A DNA stretch of 64,000 nt from an uncultured Paracoccaceae bacterium (lineage in GTDB: Bacteria; Pseudomonadota; Alphaproteobacteria; Rhodobacterales; Rhodobacteraceae): contig CANLVD010000005.1 of the NCBI GenBank assembly GCA_947494445.1, positions 1 to 64,000 of the forward strand, in the 5' to 3' direction. The position numbers were made by a program, and so were the translations under genes. The notes under the pieces were generated by a model. It had not been told where the DNA came from and did not search any database. It saw only the letters and a program-made list of their open reading frames with translations. Of this stretch, positions 62,699-64,000 are shown piece by piece. Position 1 is the first letter of the stretch. Each line of letters begins with the position of its first letter.

Positions 62699-63997
62699 TC
62701 TTCCACTGACCTCGGGGATCAGACCTTTTGGTGCAAAGCGCAGAACCAGAAGCAGGATCAGCCCCATCAGGAACAGTCGCAGATGAGGCGCTGCATCCAG
62801 CAGATGAGCCTTCAGGCCACTGTCATCGGCAAGACCTGCAGTCAGCACTGTCATCAGCAGACGACCGGCAGGCTCTGCCTCGATCCACAAAAACCAGATC
62901 AGAAAGCCACCAAGCACGGCACCCGCGTTGTTGCCCGATCCGCCTACGATCACCATCACCCAAATCAGGAAGGTGAAGCGCAGCGGGTTGTAGCTGCCCG
63001 GCGTGAACTGCCCGTCATAAGTGACCAGCATCGCACCGGCGATCCCCACGACGGCCGATCCCAGCACAAAGACCTGCAAGTGCCTGCGCGTCACGTCCTT
63101 GCCCATAGCCTCGGCTGCATCCCGGTTGTCTCGGATCGCGCGCATCATGCGCCCCCAGGGCGAATTCAGTGCCCGGTTTGACAGCCAGAAGACAATCGCG
63201 AGCACGATGGCAAACAGGATTGTATAGGCCAGCCGCACGAACTGGCTTGAGAATGTCACCGGATCAAGACCTAGGCGCGCGGCCAGATCCAGAAACCACG
63301 TGGCCTCCTGCAACACGATCTCCTGCGGGACGGGACGTGGCAGGCCCGAGACGTTTTTCACGCCACGCGCCAACCAATCCTCGTTCTTCAGAACTGCCAG
63401 CACGATCTCGGAGATGCCAAGCGTTGCAATCGCCAGATAGTCCGACCGAAGGCCAAGCGCGATCTTCCCGATGACCCAAGCAGCACCGGCGGCAACAACA
63501 CCGCCCACCAGCCATGAGAAGATGATCGGCAGACCCAAGCCACCAAGAAAGCCGGATTTTGCCGGGTCTACCGCTTCGATGGCATCAACCGCCGGGTCAT
63601 AGAAGCTGCGCACCAGAAAATAGCCAAGCACCACGGCCAGAAGTGTCGCGAAGCTGCGCACCCGTCCGGTCAGCATCCGACGCAGGCCGATCACGGCGCC
63701 AATGGTCACCACCAGCACAAGGGCCGCCAAAGCCATTTTGCTGCCGCCAGCAGCCCAAGCCTCCGGCACCGGTGCGACCGAGACCAGCACGGCAGAGACC
63801 CCTCCAAGAGCCGCAAAACCCATGATGCCCACGTTGAAAATGCCCGCATAGCCCCATTGGATGTTTACCCCCAGCGCCATCACAGCCGAGATCAGTCCAA
63901 GGTTCAGAATGGCGAGCGCCACCGTGACACTCTGGAACATCGCCACAAGGATCAACGCCAGACCCATGGCGGCAAACAGAAGGATGTTGCGGATCAT
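62690..63997 (-). CDS. Branched-chain amino acid ABC permease, LivM-type (window edge)
   Basis: This 435-aa membrane protein has the LivM core (LGVNIQWGYAGIFNVGIMGFAALGGVSA; RSDYLAIATLGISEI) and is longer than livM at 34261, with an extra N-terminal helix and insertion. ATG 63997 is 3 bp inside the window, so the true start could lie beyond. Other transporter genes probably follow outside. A second Liv system, distinct from livHMGF. Confidence 0.85.
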   Translation of the reverse strand: MIRNILLFAAMGLALILVAMFQSVTVALAILNLGLISAVMALGVNIQWGYAGIFNVGIMGFAALGGVSAVLVSVAPVPEAWAAGGSKMALAALVLVVTIGAVIGLRRMLTGRVRSFATLLAVVLGYFLVRSFYDPAVDAIEAVDPAKSGFLGGLGLPIIFSWLVGGVVAAGAAWVIGKIALGLRSDYLAIATLGISEIVLAVLKNEDWLARGVKNVSGLPRPVPQEIVLQEATWFLDLAARLGLDPVTFSSQFVRLAYTILFAIVLAIVFWLSNRALNSPWGRMMRAIRDNRDAAEAMGKDVTRRHLQVFVLGSAVVGIAGAMLVTYDGQFTPGSYNPLRFTFLIWVMVIVGGSGNNAGAVLGGFLIWFLWIEAEPAGRLLMTVLTAGLADDSGLKAHLLDAAPHLRLFLMGLILLLVLRFAPKGLIPEVSGRSG

Positions 63998-64000
63998 ATC

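Overview
The window looks like chromosomal DNA of a Roseobacter-type alphaproteobacterium (Rhodobacteraceae). This rests on the block rpsT, rhodanese, dnaA, dnaN, recF, gyrB, a compact alphaproteobacterial flagellar cluster (fliF/H/N/P/G facing fliL, motE, motA), the ATP-grasp / alpha-E / transglutaminase / Anbu operon, a SelD-oxidoreductase fusion next to SelU, and overall high GC. No database search was possible, so the genus is not claimed.

Region 1 (1-5389) is the inner end of a partly visible accessory element. It carries a type II restriction-modification operon (m6A methylase, BsuBI/PstI-like endonuclease, DUF262 protein with a possible frameshift), two helix-turn-helix genes, one of them unusually rich in TGCA, and a truncated tyrosine recombinase next to two short repeats.

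Region 2 (5390-19510) is a clean integrative and probably mobilizable element. A 43-bp direct repeat made of the 3' part of tRNA-Arg(CCT) bounds it; the intact tRNA is at 19464-19540. From left to right it carries an integrase, an excisionase-like gene and a short ribbon-helix-helix gene facing a second one across two operators; a hipB-hipA-ATPase operon behind four operator-like repeats; higB-higA behind a perfect 15-bp inverted repeat; a visibly AT-richer operon (54-aa ORF, alpha-toroid/AAA+ ATPase, SAM methyltransferase, deoxynucleoside kinase) that I do not recognise as a described system; and a mobilization module with ColE1-like nested genes plus an HTH gene. The cargo reads as a defence/stability island, and the toroid-AAA+/methyltransferase/kinase operon is the best candidate for an undescribed system.

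Region 3 (19.5-37.5 kb) is core: M48 peptidase, ubiE-ubiB, mutM, enoyl-CoA hydratase, rpsT, the dnaA-dnaN-recF-gyrB replication block, a branched-chain amino acid ABC transporter (livHMGF) and gap. A 47-aa membrane protein overlaps the end of gap.

Region 4 (37.7-47.1 kb) is flagellar: the switch/MS-ring/export operon on the minus strand and fliL, motE and motA with two uncharacterised genes on the plus strand.

Region 5 (47.1-64 kb) holds an ABC exporter, convergent selD and selU (selenophosphate made for tRNA 2-selenouridine), the four-gene Anbu operon, class I fructose-bisphosphate aldolase, an unusual operon of two acyltransferase-like proteins, an isochorismatase-like hydrolase, a 54-aa protein and an XRE regulator, then a LysR regulator with an MFS efflux pump and a second LivM-type permease at the edge. 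The gap and aldolase promoter regions share operator-like sequences of LacI-family type, suggesting common control of glycolysis.
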